Source of the DNA: Bdellovibrio sp. 22V
GTDB taxonomy: Bacteria > Bdellovibrionota > Bdellovibrionia > Bdellovibrionales > Bdellovibrionaceae
Reading direction: 5' to 3'
Length of the DNA: 64,000 bases
NCBI RefSeq assembly: GCF_030169785.1
Contig: NZ_CP125854.1
Location: 2,046,001-2,110,000, forward strand
Shown: piece by piece, positions 17,242-25,532 of the stretch
Numbering within the stretch: position 1 is the stretch's first letter
Layout: each line of letters starts with the position of its first letter
Notes under the pieces: generated by a model
Told to the model about the DNA's origin: nothing
What the model saw: only the letters and a program-made list of their open reading frames with translations
Databases searched by the model: none
Position numbers and translations under genes: made by a program

Positions 17242-18167
17242 ATCTTTTTTCCTTGATTAAACTTACGCCAAGCTTTTTTTTCTTCTGATTCCCACTGACG
17301 CTTTTCTAGTTCTCTTTCGGCCATGACCGTTTCAGCCATGTGCCAGCGGCCTTGGCCCGGATCATTTCTAATCGCGCTCAACTCTTGGCCTCGCAATGGA
17401 TCAAGGACAAAACGGTCTGTCGTGTATATTGAGACTTCTTCTTTCAGTTCTTCGTCAGGAAGCATTTTATCGGTCCACGTCTTTACAGGAACAGGTTTGT
17501 TGAACATCGCCGGATCTAGAATTCTCATCTCAACGCCGGTCTTTGTCTCTACCGCCACCATCGGAGCCACATGATACGACCACACGACATTCTCGCCATT
17601 GCGGGCATTTTTGGTTTCAACAATCAAAGTGCCTTCGATAAACATTTTACCAACACGAATTCCTTTTTTCTCAAGTTCGCGGGCCATGATATGCGCACGA
17701 GCCCAGCAGCCGTCATCAGGCACATCGAAGGCGTACTTGGGGTCTTTTGCAAAGTCGGCGAAGATTTTATTCAGCTCTTCTTCTTTCACCACGGAAATAG
17801 GAATTGTTCCCGCCGCTGTTTTATCGACATTCACAGTCGGATAAGGAATACGGCCGTTTTTATTCGCTTTCGGATCGCACTTTTCACCCCGGTTCAAGGT
17901 GTGAATTGATTCGTTCAAGCTTTCAAAAAAATCAAAGTAAGTATGTGTCTGAGGATAGCCGTCGCGGAATTTTCCCGAGGACGTCGCATTTTTATCAGGC
18001 AAAGCGGATTCTTCGTACTGACCTGCGTAGCTACAGATCTCTTCCATCCCGGCTTTTTCAGAAGAAGAAAGCTCTTCGATAATCGCTTGATCGCAGAGAA
18101 CCCCCGGCGCAATAGCGTATGCCGGAAGAACGATTAAACTGAGAATGAAAAAAAGAAAAATGCGCAT
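17238..18167 (-). CDS. Secreted protein-glutamine glutaminase-like deamidase
   Basis: A 309-residue protein with a Sec signal peptide (AYA-IA, residues 1-18). The pattern matches the protein-glutaminase family, papain-like enzymes that deamidate glutamine side chains in proteins: Cys154 in DDGCWARAHIMA, His199 in VWSYHVAPM, and Asp218 in RILDPAMF give the Cys-His-Asp triad in the right order and spacing. Residues 19-130 may be a propeptide, since known members are made as pre-pro enzymes. The ribosome binding site is weak (AGCAGGT). Its stop overlaps the start of the small periplasmic gene. In a predator it could modify prey proteins; this is inference. Confidence 0.75.
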   Translation of the reverse strand: MRIFLFFILSLIVLPAYAIAPGVLCDQAIIEELSSSEKAGMEEICSYAGQYEESALPDKNATSSGKFRDGYPQTHTYFDFFESLNESIHTLNRGEKCDPKANKNGRIPYPTVNVDKTAAGTIPISVVKEEELNKIFADFAKDPKYAFDVPDDGCWARAHIMARELEKKGIRVGKMFIEGTLIVETKNARNGENVVWSYHVAPMVAVETKTGVEMRILDPAMFNKPVPVKTWTDKMLPDEELKEEVSIYTTDRFVLDPLRGQELSAIRNDPGQGRWHMAETVMAERELEKRQWESEEKKAWRKFNQGKKI

Positions 18168-18251
18168 ACCTGCTTATCGGTGTCTAAGACATTGACCTAA
18201 AGAATTTTCGCTGGACCTTGGTCTATTCCGAAAAAGATCAAAGCGCAGAAA

Positions 18252-18974
18252 CTATTCCTGCGCTTCCAGACGGTATCCCAAAGAAGGAACAGCCACGATA
18301 CGGCCGTTGAACTTGTGAATCTTACGTTTCAAATAGTTGATCTGAGAGTCGACGTTACGTGAAGTCACCTCAGTATCACCCCAAATTTCCGACAAACATT
18401 TTTCGCGCGTCACAAGATTGTTTTTGGCGGCAACAAGCATCTTAAGAATGTCGAATTGTTTCGGCGTGAGATTAACTTCCTCTCCGTCCACGAAGATCTG
18501 ACGAGAAAGAAGATTCATTCGCAGATTAGCCGCTGTCAGTTCGGAAGCCGCTTCCGGTTCTTTATCTGAAAGACGCGCTTTAATACGAAGAATGAGCTCT
18601 TTTACGTGGAAAGGTTTTGAAATGAAATCATCAGCACCCGTTTCGAACGCTTTGATTCTTTCGTCGATAGTCGCAGCACCGGATACAAAAATAATCGGCG
18701 TGTTCTTCGTGGTTTCGCTTTCACGAACCATACGACACACGTCTACTCCCATCACGCCTGGCATCTTATAGTCCAAAAGAATAAGATCCGGCTTCTTTTC
18801 GTTGATAAGACGGAATGCAGAGTTGCTATCAGAAGTGTATGAACACTCGTACGTAGAGCTCAAAATCTCTGCGAGGAGCTTACAGCTCTCTTCGTAGTCG
18901 TCCACAATAACAATCTTTTTAGCAGCCAAGTCCGCACCTCTCAGAGGAGTTGTAATACTTGTAAACATGTTCAT
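18252..18974 (-). CDS. OmpR/PhoB-family response regulator, orphan
   Basis: A 240-residue two-domain regulator. The receiver domain (about 20-135) has the acidic pair D25-D26, the phosphorylated Asp68 in LILLDYKMPG, and the conserved lysine in FISKPF. The C-terminal winged-helix DNA-binding domain (about 148-236) has LTPKQFDILKMLV and VDSQINYLKRKI and ends with GYRLE. Two ATGs (18974, 18968) could be used, both in good distance of AAGGAT. No histidine kinase gene is adjacent, so its partner lies elsewhere; the kinase at 37142 is one unproven candidate. Targets unknown. Confidence 0.93.
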   Translation of the reverse strand: MNMFTSITTPLRGADLAAKKIVIVDDYEESCKLLAEILSSTYECSYTSDSNSAFRLINEKKPDLILLDYKMPGVMGVDVCRMVRESETTKNTPIIFVSGAATIDERIKAFETGADDFISKPFHVKELILRIKARLSDKEPEAASELTAANLRMNLLSRQIFVDGEEVNLTPKQFDILKMLVAAKNNLVTREKCLSEIWGDTEVTSRNVDSQINYLKRKIHKFNGRIVAVPSLGYRLEAQE

Positions 18975-19027
18975 ATTTGAAGGATCACCCGAATGGACGG
19001 AAAATACAAGGCGCGCGGAGTCCAGTT

Positions 19028-19390
19028 TTACATGCCTTTGAATTTGATTCGCTTAGTTTCGAGAATCTTTTTTAATTGGTCTCTTTTGTCGCCTTGAATT
19101 TCAATCATGCCATGCTTTTCGCCAAGGATATGCGTTCCACCAACACCACACTTGGCTTTCAGTTCCTTCGCAAGCGTCTTGATATAGTCTTCGTTGCGAG
19201 GAAATCCATCCATAATCGTCACAGTCTTTCCTCCTCTTCCGCCTTTTTCCAGACGGAAAATGACGGTGAATTGGCCTTCTTGGACAGTTTCTTCAGGACG
19301 GCAGCGGCACTCGGCCTTGAGTTGCTTACATTGAGGACAAACAATGTTGTCCTTGGGATCAGTACTATAAACTAAGCGAGTATTTTTCAT
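19028..19390 (-). CDS. yciH: SUI1/eIF1-like translation factor (YciH)
   Basis: A 120-residue protein with the SUI1 domain in its C-terminal two thirds (GGRGGKTVTIMDGF, LKAKCGVGGTHI, IEIQGDKRDQL). It is the bacterial relative of eukaryotic initiation factor eIF1, which acts in start-codon selection on the small ribosomal subunit. The N-terminus keeps the RLVYST block and has four cysteines (C18, C21, C28, C30) in CPQC..CRC, which could bind zinc; this is not seen in the Escherichia coli protein. Its ATG overlaps the spoVR stop by four bases, so it is coupled to that gene, an unusual link between the stress operon and translation. Confidence 0.9.
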   Translation of the reverse strand: MKNTRLVYSTDPKDNIVCPQCKQLKAECRCRPEETVQEGQFTVIFRLEKGGRGGKTVTIMDGFPRNEDYIKTLAKELKAKCGVGGTHILGEKHGMIEIQGDKRDQLKKILETKRIKFKGM

Positions 19391-20910
19391 GAACCTGCAG
19401 TTTCGTTGGACGGATTCGGACTAGGCTCTTCACCCAGTTTGTGCTGAGTGTACTCTTTCCCGTCGAATCTAAAAAGCTGCGGAGTTTCATCCATAACGGT
19501 CGCTAGGTTTACAGGTCTTTTCCACATTTTAAAGACGTTCTTCAGCGTCTCGCTCATAAAATCGGGTTGCATGTCGATGCCTTCATGCAAGTGAGTTAAC
19601 AACAACTCACCGCGATTTTCGAAGTTTGCATCTTCGATACGAATGATTGGCTGACCGAAGTTTGTCATGTGGAAAAGAAGTTGCGCTTTGATAGCCTTAA
19701 AGTCTTTGGTATCGACCTCAAACTTCTGCGTCTTCTTATTAAACTTATAAACGAAGAGTTTATTGCGAACACAGAAATCTTCCGTCAGGAACTGATCAAT
19801 GAAAGTGACGTCATTGCACACTTTGCGCACTTCAAAGATTTTTTCACGGCCTAAGCGAAGATCTCTGTTCCAGTTTTTGCGTTCGCGAATATCATCACAC
19901 TGTTCCCATTCGCGACCGAACTGACCTTTATTCCAGCGCTCTTCAATATCACGGAAAAGTTCAATCCCCACTTTATAAGGATTGTATCCGTTTGGAGCCA
20001 TTGCCATCGTTCCACTGTGGTGATCGGCAAAGTCGATAATTTCAGAGTCATTGAGAATTTTCGTCGTCATGAGTTTCGAGTGCCAGTAAGACGCCCAACC
20101 CTCATTCATCGTTTTCGTCATTCCTTGCGGAGAGAAGTAATAAGCTTCATCGCGAATGATCGACAACACATCCTGCTGCCAGTCCGTCAACGGAGCGTAG
20201 TGAATAAAGAAGTTCAGGATATCTTTTTCAGGCTCACTCGGGAATCTTTGCGCCTTTTCTTGCGCTTCTTGTTCAGCCTTACGACGTTGTTCTTCAACAA
20301 ACGACGGAGGATTAATGTAGTCGCGCATATAAGAGCGATCGACACGCAAAAGATAATTCGGCTCTTGCGCACGATTTTCTTCCGGCTTAACCACAGACTT
20401 TTCCACATAGGGACTGTAGCGGTCGATCAAATTTTCAAGACTCAAACAGACGTCGATAAAGTTTTCCACAACGTCTTGACCATGACGATCCATATAGCGA
20501 CGAATACGTGTCGCGTGATTCGCCATCTGGTCCATCATTTTGCGATTTGTTTTCGAGAACCAAATATTGTTTTTAAAGAAGTCGCAGTGACCATACACGT
20601 GGGCCATCACAAGCTTCTGATCCATCATCGCGTTACCTTCCATGAGGTACGCGTAACAAGGATCTGTGTTAATCACCATTTCATAAATTTTTGAAAGACC
20701 GTATTCGTAGCTCTTGGAGAGATGCTCATACTCCATACCAAACTTCCAGTGTGGATAACGCACCGGAAATCCGCCGTAAGCAGCGAACTGATTGATTTGA
20801 TCGTAAGTGATCAATTCAAAGATAGTTTCAAAGCAATCCAGACCCGCCTCTTTAGCGATGGCCCAAATTCTTTTTCTTTCTGCTTCAAGTTCGGGAGTTA
20901 AATTTGCCAT
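19387..20910 (-). CDS. spoVR: SpoVR family protein
   Basis: A 507-residue soluble protein of the SpoVR/YcgB family. The conserved blocks are present: FPVRYPHWKFGMEYE near residue 50, the HVYGHCDFFKNN segment near 105, EGWASYWHSK near 270 and YNPYKVGIELF near 300. The family role is poorly defined: it is involved in spore cortex formation in Bacillus and in stress survival in enterobacteria. No spore genes are expected here, so the general stress role is more likely. GGAG lies eight bases before the ATG. It follows yeaH and prkA on the same strand, matching the YeaG-YeaH-YcgB functional group; a GGTACC repeat interrupts the gap after yeaH. Confidence 0.95.
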   Translation of the reverse strand: MANLTPELEAERKRIWAIAKEAGLDCFETIFELITYDQINQFAAYGGFPVRYPHWKFGMEYEHLSKSYEYGLSKIYEMVINTDPCYAYLMEGNAMMDQKLVMAHVYGHCDFFKNNIWFSKTNRKMMDQMANHATRIRRYMDRHGQDVVENFIDVCLSLENLIDRYSPYVEKSVVKPEENRAQEPNYLLRVDRSYMRDYINPPSFVEEQRRKAEQEAQEKAQRFPSEPEKDILNFFIHYAPLTDWQQDVLSIIRDEAYYFSPQGMTKTMNEGWASYWHSKLMTTKILNDSEIIDFADHHSGTMAMAPNGYNPYKVGIELFRDIEERWNKGQFGREWEQCDDIRERKNWNRDLRLGREKIFEVRKVCNDVTFIDQFLTEDFCVRNKLFVYKFNKKTQKFEVDTKDFKAIKAQLLFHMTNFGQPIIRIEDANFENRGELLLTHLHEGIDMQPDFMSETLKNVFKMWKRPVNLATVMDETPQLFRFDGKEYTQHKLGEEPSPNPSNETAGS

Positions 20911-20932
20911 AAGTTTTACTCCAATTTGGCAT

Positions 20933-20959
20933 GGAAAAAGGTACCTGGTACCTTTTTCC
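20933..20959. repeat. GGTACC-T-GGTACC palindromic element, copy B
   Basis: Two perfect 13-base arms (GGAAAAAGGTACC and its complement) flank one central T. The element abuts the yeaH stop codon (20959-20961) and fills the gap before spoVR. On the minus strand it reads as a hairpin followed by TTTTTCC, a possible partial terminator inside the operon. Confidence 0.88.
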
Positions 20960-22056
20960 TATTTGCCCTTCCCAAGGAAGTCTTTGATTGAATCGAGGAT
21001 CTTGTCGCGGTTTTCAATTTGGCTCAGAGTCAGTCTTTCGTCTCCGCCAAATTCTTTTTGCAAATCCTTAAGGAATTGCCCGCTCCCGTACTTACTTTCC
21101 ACCTGTCCGTAACTGAACACATTGCAGTTCGGAAGGAAGAATTCCGTCAGCATCTTCACGCACAGGCGCGTGTCTTCACCAGACCAGTTATCGCCGTCAC
21201 TGAAATGGAACGGATAAATGTTCCACTCGTTCACAGGATAATCTTTTTCGATGATCTCCTGACAAAGTTTATAAGCAGAGCTGATTAAAGTACCGCCCGA
21301 CTCACTTGTTCTAAAAAACGTATCTTCATCAACTTCTTTTGCTGCAGCATCGTGAATGATGAAACGTGTTTCCAGACCCTTATAATGTTTTTTCAACCAG
21401 GTATTGATCCAGAAACTTTCAAGACGAACGATCTCTTTTTGTTCGTCGCCCATTGAGCCTGACACGTCCATCATATAAATCACCACCGCCTGAGTTTGCG
21501 GCTGAGTGACTTTCTTAAAGGATTTGTACTGCATGTCCCGACGAATCGGAATAACCAGCGGTTCTTCCGCATTGTAGGTTCCAGAACCCACAAGACGCTT
21601 CAAAGCCCTTTTATAGGATGATTTGAAATGACGAAGACCTTCGGGCCCAACTGGTGCCAAACCCGTAAATTTCGTCTTAATCGATTCGATGTTTTTCGCG
21701 CCCTTAGGCTCAATGCGCGGAAGCTCGAGTTTTTCGCCAAGAATATCAGCGAGCTCTTCCATGGTTAATTCGACTTCAAGCAAATGCTCGCCGGGAGCCT
21801 CGCCCGCCTGACCTTGACCGCCTTCACCCGGATCGCCCACGTCTTGGCCGGGTTGACCTTCACCCTGACCGACGCCACCTTGCTGTTTCGGGCCGTAACG
21901 GAAGTTGGGGATGTCGATACGAGGAAGCGGAATCTTTACAAATTCATCTTCACGCTTCCCGATCATCTCGCCTTGAGAGACGTACTTGCGCAGGTCCTCT
22001 TTAACCTTCCCTTTTACGATCTCTCTAAATCTATTATGGTCTTCACGTATCGACAT
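20959..22056 (-). CDS. yeaH: DUF444/YeaH family VWA-like protein
   Basis: A 365-residue protein of the YeaH/YhbH family. The N-terminal third is charged, with a Gly/Gln/Glu-rich low-complexity linker near 58-90; the second half is a VWA-like domain with [15 protein letters not shown] (MIDAS DxSxS near 196-200), and a later [13 protein letters not shown] acidic block. In Escherichia coli YeaH works with the kinase YeaG (PrkA) in response to nitrogen starvation and stress. Its ATG shares one base with the prkA stop (TAATG), so the two are translationally coupled. Confidence 0.94.
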   Translation of the reverse strand: MSIREDHNRFREIVKGKVKEDLRKYVSQGEMIGKREDEFVKIPLPRIDIPNFRYGPKQQGGVGQGEGQPGQDVGDPGEGGQGQAGEAPGEHLLEVELTMEELADILGEKLELPRIEPKGAKNIESIKTKFTGLAPVGPEGLRHFKSSYKRALKRLVGSGTYNAEEPLVIPIRRDMQYKSFKKVTQPQTQAVVIYMMDVSGSMGDEQKEIVRLESFWINTWLKKHYKGLETRFIIHDAAAKEVDEDTFFRTSESGGTLISSAYKLCQEIIEKDYPVNEWNIYPFHFSDGDNWSGEDTRLCVKMLTEFFLPNCNVFSYGQVESKYGSGQFLKDLQKEFGGDERLTLSQIENRDKILDSIKDFLGKGK

Positions 22057-24131
22057 TATTTATTCTTTACGTCCCCTCGAGCGAAGATACTTGCAACATA
22101 GTGTAGAACGTCCGTCGCAGAGATCTCATCGTACCCGAAGTCCTTGATGAGACGAGTTTTAACGATATCAATTTTCTCTTGAGTGTCTTTATCAGCAACG
22201 TTGCTTACAAGAGTTGTAAGTTTGATGCTGTCTTTCTGATCTTCAAAGAGTTTCAATTCGATCGCTTTATGAAGGCGTTCGTTCATCTTGTAGTTGAACT
22301 TCTTGCCTTCAAGAGCCAAAGCACCGATGTAATTCATGATCTCGCGACGGAAATCGTCTTTGCGGGATTCAGGAATTTCAATTTTCTCTTCGATGGATCT
22401 CATCAAACGCTCGTCCGGTTCTTCATCGTTACCAGTGAACTGGTTACGAACTTTCTCGCGTTGTGTGTACGCTTTTACGTTATCAATGTAGTTCGCACAA
22501 AGTCTTTGCATCGCGCTTTCGTCGGCACTGATCGCTCTTTGCACTTCACCCTTGATGATTTCTTCGTATTCTTGAAGAACAACACCTAAAAGCTCTTTGT
22601 ACTCCGCTTTCAACTCTTCGTTTGAAATCAAAGAGTGATTCTTTAATCCGGATTCAAGTTCTTTGAAGACCATGAATGGATTCACGGACCCCTTGTTGGA
22701 CTGCTGAGCCGCCACCAAGGCATTGGAAAGTTTATCTTGGATATAACGAGCCGAAATACCCTCGAGGCCTTCACGCTGGGCTTCTTTACGAAGCTCCCGT
22801 ACGTTGTCCTCCGTGTAATTCGGAAGCGTTTTACCATTATAAAGTTTGAGTTTTTGCAAGCGCGTAAGGTTGGCTTTCTTCGGCTTTTCCAAGCGAGTCA
22901 GAATAGCCCACATCGCCGCCATTTCAACTGTGTGCGGAGCAATACTGATACCGCGCACCTTTTGCGAGTTGAAATCACGCTTATAGATATTCACTTCATC
23001 TCTCCAGCGAGTGATGTAAGGAATATCGATTTTCACAGTACGGTCACGAAGAGCTTCCATAAATTCGTTGTCTTGAAGGCGACGGTACTCTGGTTCATTC
23101 GTATGACCAATGATCACTTCATCAATATGAGTTTGCGCGAATTTTTTCGGCTTCACTCTATGTTCCTGCGAAGCACCCAAAAGATCGTAAAGGAACGCGA
23201 CATCGAGTTTTAGAACCTCGACGAATTCAATCATCCCGCGATTGGCAACGTTGAACTCCCCGTCGAAGTTGAACGCGCGAGGGTCTGAATCTGATCCGTA
23301 CTCTGCAATCTTACGGTAGTTGATATCACCAGTAAGCTCTGTGGAGTCTTGGTTCTTTTCGTCTTTCGGTTGGAAAGTACCAATACCGATACGATCAGCT
23401 TCCGAAATGAAAAGTCTTCTGACACGAACGTGTGAAAGAACTTTCATCAAGTCACCGTCATATTTTTCCATCAAAGTTTTAAAGATAAAACGCGATGGCG
23501 GGCTGAGTTCTCCATCCACATGCACGCGGTACGTGCCCTCTTGGCCTTTGTTCAAAGACTCATAGATTTGCGGGCGAAGATCTTCAGGAATAAGAAGCAA
23601 TGGCTCTTCATTCATCGGCGACGCGAACACTTTCACGCCTTTACCAAGAAGACCGTCGAGCTCGAGCTTTTCGTCAATCCATTCGAAAGTGTACATCGCG
23701 CCATTCTTTGAGTGAGAGTAGCGCTCTAAACCTTTTTTGAGCATGCGGCAGATTGTCGACTTCGCACTTCCTACCGGACCGTGCAGAAGAATCACACGCT
23801 TTTCCGTTCCGTAACCGAGAGCCGCCGCTTTAAGTACGTTCACAAGTTTCATCAGCTGAACATCGAGACCGAAGACAGCGTCTTTACCGTTGTTATGAAC
23901 GTCGTCGAAAAATTTGTAGCGAACGACTTCTTTTTTGAAATCGAGATATGTTTCAGTGCCTTCTTCAACGATCATGTCATACATGCGCTGATAGGCATTG
24001 CGTGTGATTTTTGGATTTTCTTTTACAAGATCAAGATACTCGGAGAACGTGCCGCTCCAGTGTTCTTTTGCTTGTGCGCTTGAATTCTGCCAGTTGGTGA
24101 CCAACGAATGTAGATCAAACTTAGAGGCCAT
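22056..24131 (-). CDS. prkA: PrkA/YeaG serine protein kinase
   Basis: A 691-residue AAA-type ATPase/serine kinase. The AAA P-loop is [12 protein letters not shown] near residue 113 and a C-terminal PrkA kinase-like domain follows (GHTNEPEYR near 345, then helical repeats to the end). The start at 24131 is chosen for the GGGGGAGA upstream; a start at 24161 would place that site inside the gene. PrkA phosphorylates protein targets in stress and sporulation pathways. It is first in prkA-yeaH-spoVR-yciH; the promoter should lie in the 78-bp gap at 24132-24209 or just inside the upstream gene's 3' end. Confidence 0.95.
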   Translation of the reverse strand: MASKFDLHSLVTNWQNSSAQAKEHWSGTFSEYLDLVKENPKITRNAYQRMYDMIVEEGTETYLDFKKEVVRYKFFDDVHNNGKDAVFGLDVQLMKLVNVLKAAALGYGTEKRVILLHGPVGSAKSTICRMLKKGLERYSHSKNGAMYTFEWIDEKLELDGLLGKGVKVFASPMNEEPLLLIPEDLRPQIYESLNKGQEGTYRVHVDGELSPPSRFIFKTLMEKYDGDLMKVLSHVRVRRLFISEADRIGIGTFQPKDEKNQDSTELTGDINYRKIAEYGSDSDPRAFNFDGEFNVANRGMIEFVEVLKLDVAFLYDLLGASQEHRVKPKKFAQTHIDEVIIGHTNEPEYRRLQDNEFMEALRDRTVKIDIPYITRWRDEVNIYKRDFNSQKVRGISIAPHTVEMAAMWAILTRLEKPKKANLTRLQKLKLYNGKTLPNYTEDNVRELRKEAQREGLEGISARYIQDKLSNALVAAQQSNKGSVNPFMVFKELESGLKNHSLISNEELKAEYKELLGVVLQEYEEIIKGEVQRAISADESAMQRLCANYIDNVKAYTQREKVRNQFTGNDEEPDERLMRSIEEKIEIPESRKDDFRREIMNYIGALALEGKKFNYKMNERLHKAIELKLFEDQKDSIKLTTLVSNVADKDTQEKIDIVKTRLIKDFGYDEISATDVLHYVASIFARGDVKNK

Positions 24132-24209
24132 ATTCTCTCCCCCAGGTGCTTGGTGACACACACCTACTGAGTTAGATTATGCCTCAATCCTAGACGGTTA
24201 ACGAGGAAT

Positions 24210-24836
24210 TTAATTTATTTGTATTGCTTTGAACCCTGTAGGTTGTTTCAAAGTGAATAGCTCTGGCTTGAACTGGACCTCCGTCTGGGGTGCAGAAAAT
24301 TGCCACTGCATTTCGAATTGCGGGGCCGTAATTACGACTTTCTTTTGGCCCTCGGAACGATTTAACCAGTTTACGCGAATCGCTCTTTGCAGATTCTCAC
24401 ATTGAGAGATTTGGCCTTGGGTATCGAGACTGCACTTCCATCCAGGGCCGCGAACAGGTTCATCGAAGGCAATGTTCGCAAGATTCATCGGATGCAGAGT
24501 GAGATCAATCATGCGACTGAATGCTCGCTCTGAATTCCGCCCATAGAAAAATGCCTTTTGTGGATAAATGATGTACGAGATTTCGCTGGGACTCATCACA
24601 AGACTTGCCACTTGATAGCCCATGATCGCTGTGATTTCCAAACGCGCCCGTTCATTCTTTATCGCGTAAATATCAATATTTAATGACTGCGTTTTATTTT
24701 CTTTTTGGTCCCGAATTAAAGCTTTCGTCTCCCATTGCGCTTTTTGAAACGCACCCTCTTTCACCGTTTTTGTGACACATCCTGAAAGGAAAAGGGTTAA
24801 TCCGATAAATAGAAAATGTTTGCTAGTTGTCATCAT
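24210..24836 (-). CDS. Lipoprotein with LolA/LolB-like fold pattern
   Basis: A 208-residue lipoprotein: signal sequence with lipobox LSGC (Cys20), then a mature domain made of consecutive beta strands (IDIYAIKNERARLEITAI, GYQVASLVMSP, ISYIIYPQKAFFYG) and a late VVITAPQFEMQWQFS block. This layout resembles the LolA/LolB half-barrel that carries lipoproteins to the outer membrane, but the similarity is structural guesswork and no signature is complete. ATG 24836 or 24833 may start; AAGG is better spaced for the second. It is divergent from the membrane protein at 24854, with only 17 bp between starts, so their promoters must overlap the coding regions. Confidence 0.7.
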   Translation of the reverse strand: MMTTSKHFLFIGLTLFLSGCVTKTVKEGAFQKAQWETKALIRDQKENKTQSLNIDIYAIKNERARLEITAIMGYQVASLVMSPSEISYIIYPQKAFFYGRNSERAFSRMIDLTLHPMNLANIAFDEPVRGPGWKCSLDTQGQISQCENLQRAIRVNWLNRSEGQKKVVITAPQFEMQWQFSAPQTEVQFKPELFTLKQPTGFKAIQIN

Positions 24837-24853
24837 TGCCTTAGCATAGAGAA

Positions 24854-25477
24854 ATGAATTCTTTTAAACAAGCCTTGAATCACTTCAAAGGCACTTGGAA
24901 AGACAGTTTGATCTTTGGCCTCTGTGCGACGCTGATTGTTTTTTTAGTGCGTTATATCCCTTACGTCAGCGCCTTTCTGATTTCATTCTGTCTTTTGGCG
25001 CTTCAAGAAATCGCACAATATAAAGTGGAAAAAAACGCCTGGCCGCGAGAGTTGTTTCACAAAAAATCGCTGCCCTCTTATCTCATTACAAGTTTGATCC
25101 TTTTGCCAACCAGCGTGCTTTTAGGTTCCGCGATTGGAATTTTGCAAAGTCCACAAGCGCTGTGGATGACGGCCCCATTGTCGTTAGGCCTATTGATGCT
25201 CGCGGTGTATTTCTATTTCGTGCTTAGCCATTCTTTGCGCTTTCATCTCGAAACCAACGAAAGCTTAGGTAAGGCGATTGATGTTGTCGGCCTTGTTTCT
25301 ATTAAGAGCTTTAAAAATTACTTCGTCCTGAGTTTTTATTTCGCGTTTTTGATTTTGCTTTCGTCTCTTATCGCCGGATTGGGATTGATCGCCGTTTTGC
25401 CGCTTCTATTTTATGTCGGTCATTTCTTTTATTTAGAGATAAAGCCGCTGGTCTTATTAAAGACGCAAAAGGCATAA
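24854..25477 (+). CDS. Integral membrane protein, unknown function
   Basis: A 207-residue inner-membrane protein with about five or six hydrophobic helices (near 20-35, 38-50, 75-95, 105-125, 155-180 and 182-198) and a positively charged C-terminus. No family signature is recognised. It starts at ATG 24854, with only AGAGAA in front, a weak ribosome binding site. It is divergent from the lipoprotein gene and ends at a strong bidirectional terminator that begins at its stop codon. Confidence 0.78.
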   Translation: MNSFKQALNHFKGTWKDSLIFGLCATLIVFLVRYIPYVSAFLISFCLLALQEIAQYKVEKNAWPRELFHKKSLPSYLITSLILLPTSVLLGSAIGILQSPQALWMTAPLSLGLLMLAVYFYFVLSHSLRFHLETNESLGKAIDVVGLVSIKSFKNYFVLSFYFAFLILLSSLIAGLGLIAVLPLLFYVGHFFYLEIKPLVLLKTQKA

Positions 25478-25511
25478 AAAAAGCCGCGGTGATTTCTCAA
25501 CGCGGCTTTTT
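25478..25511. terminator. Bidirectional rho-independent terminator
   Basis: An 11-bp stem (AAAAAGCCGCG / CGCGGCTTTTT) with a 12-base loop lies between the convergent membrane protein and TPR lipoprotein genes. Confidence 0.9.
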
Positions 25512-25532
25512 AAGTCATAACTAATAATTTCT

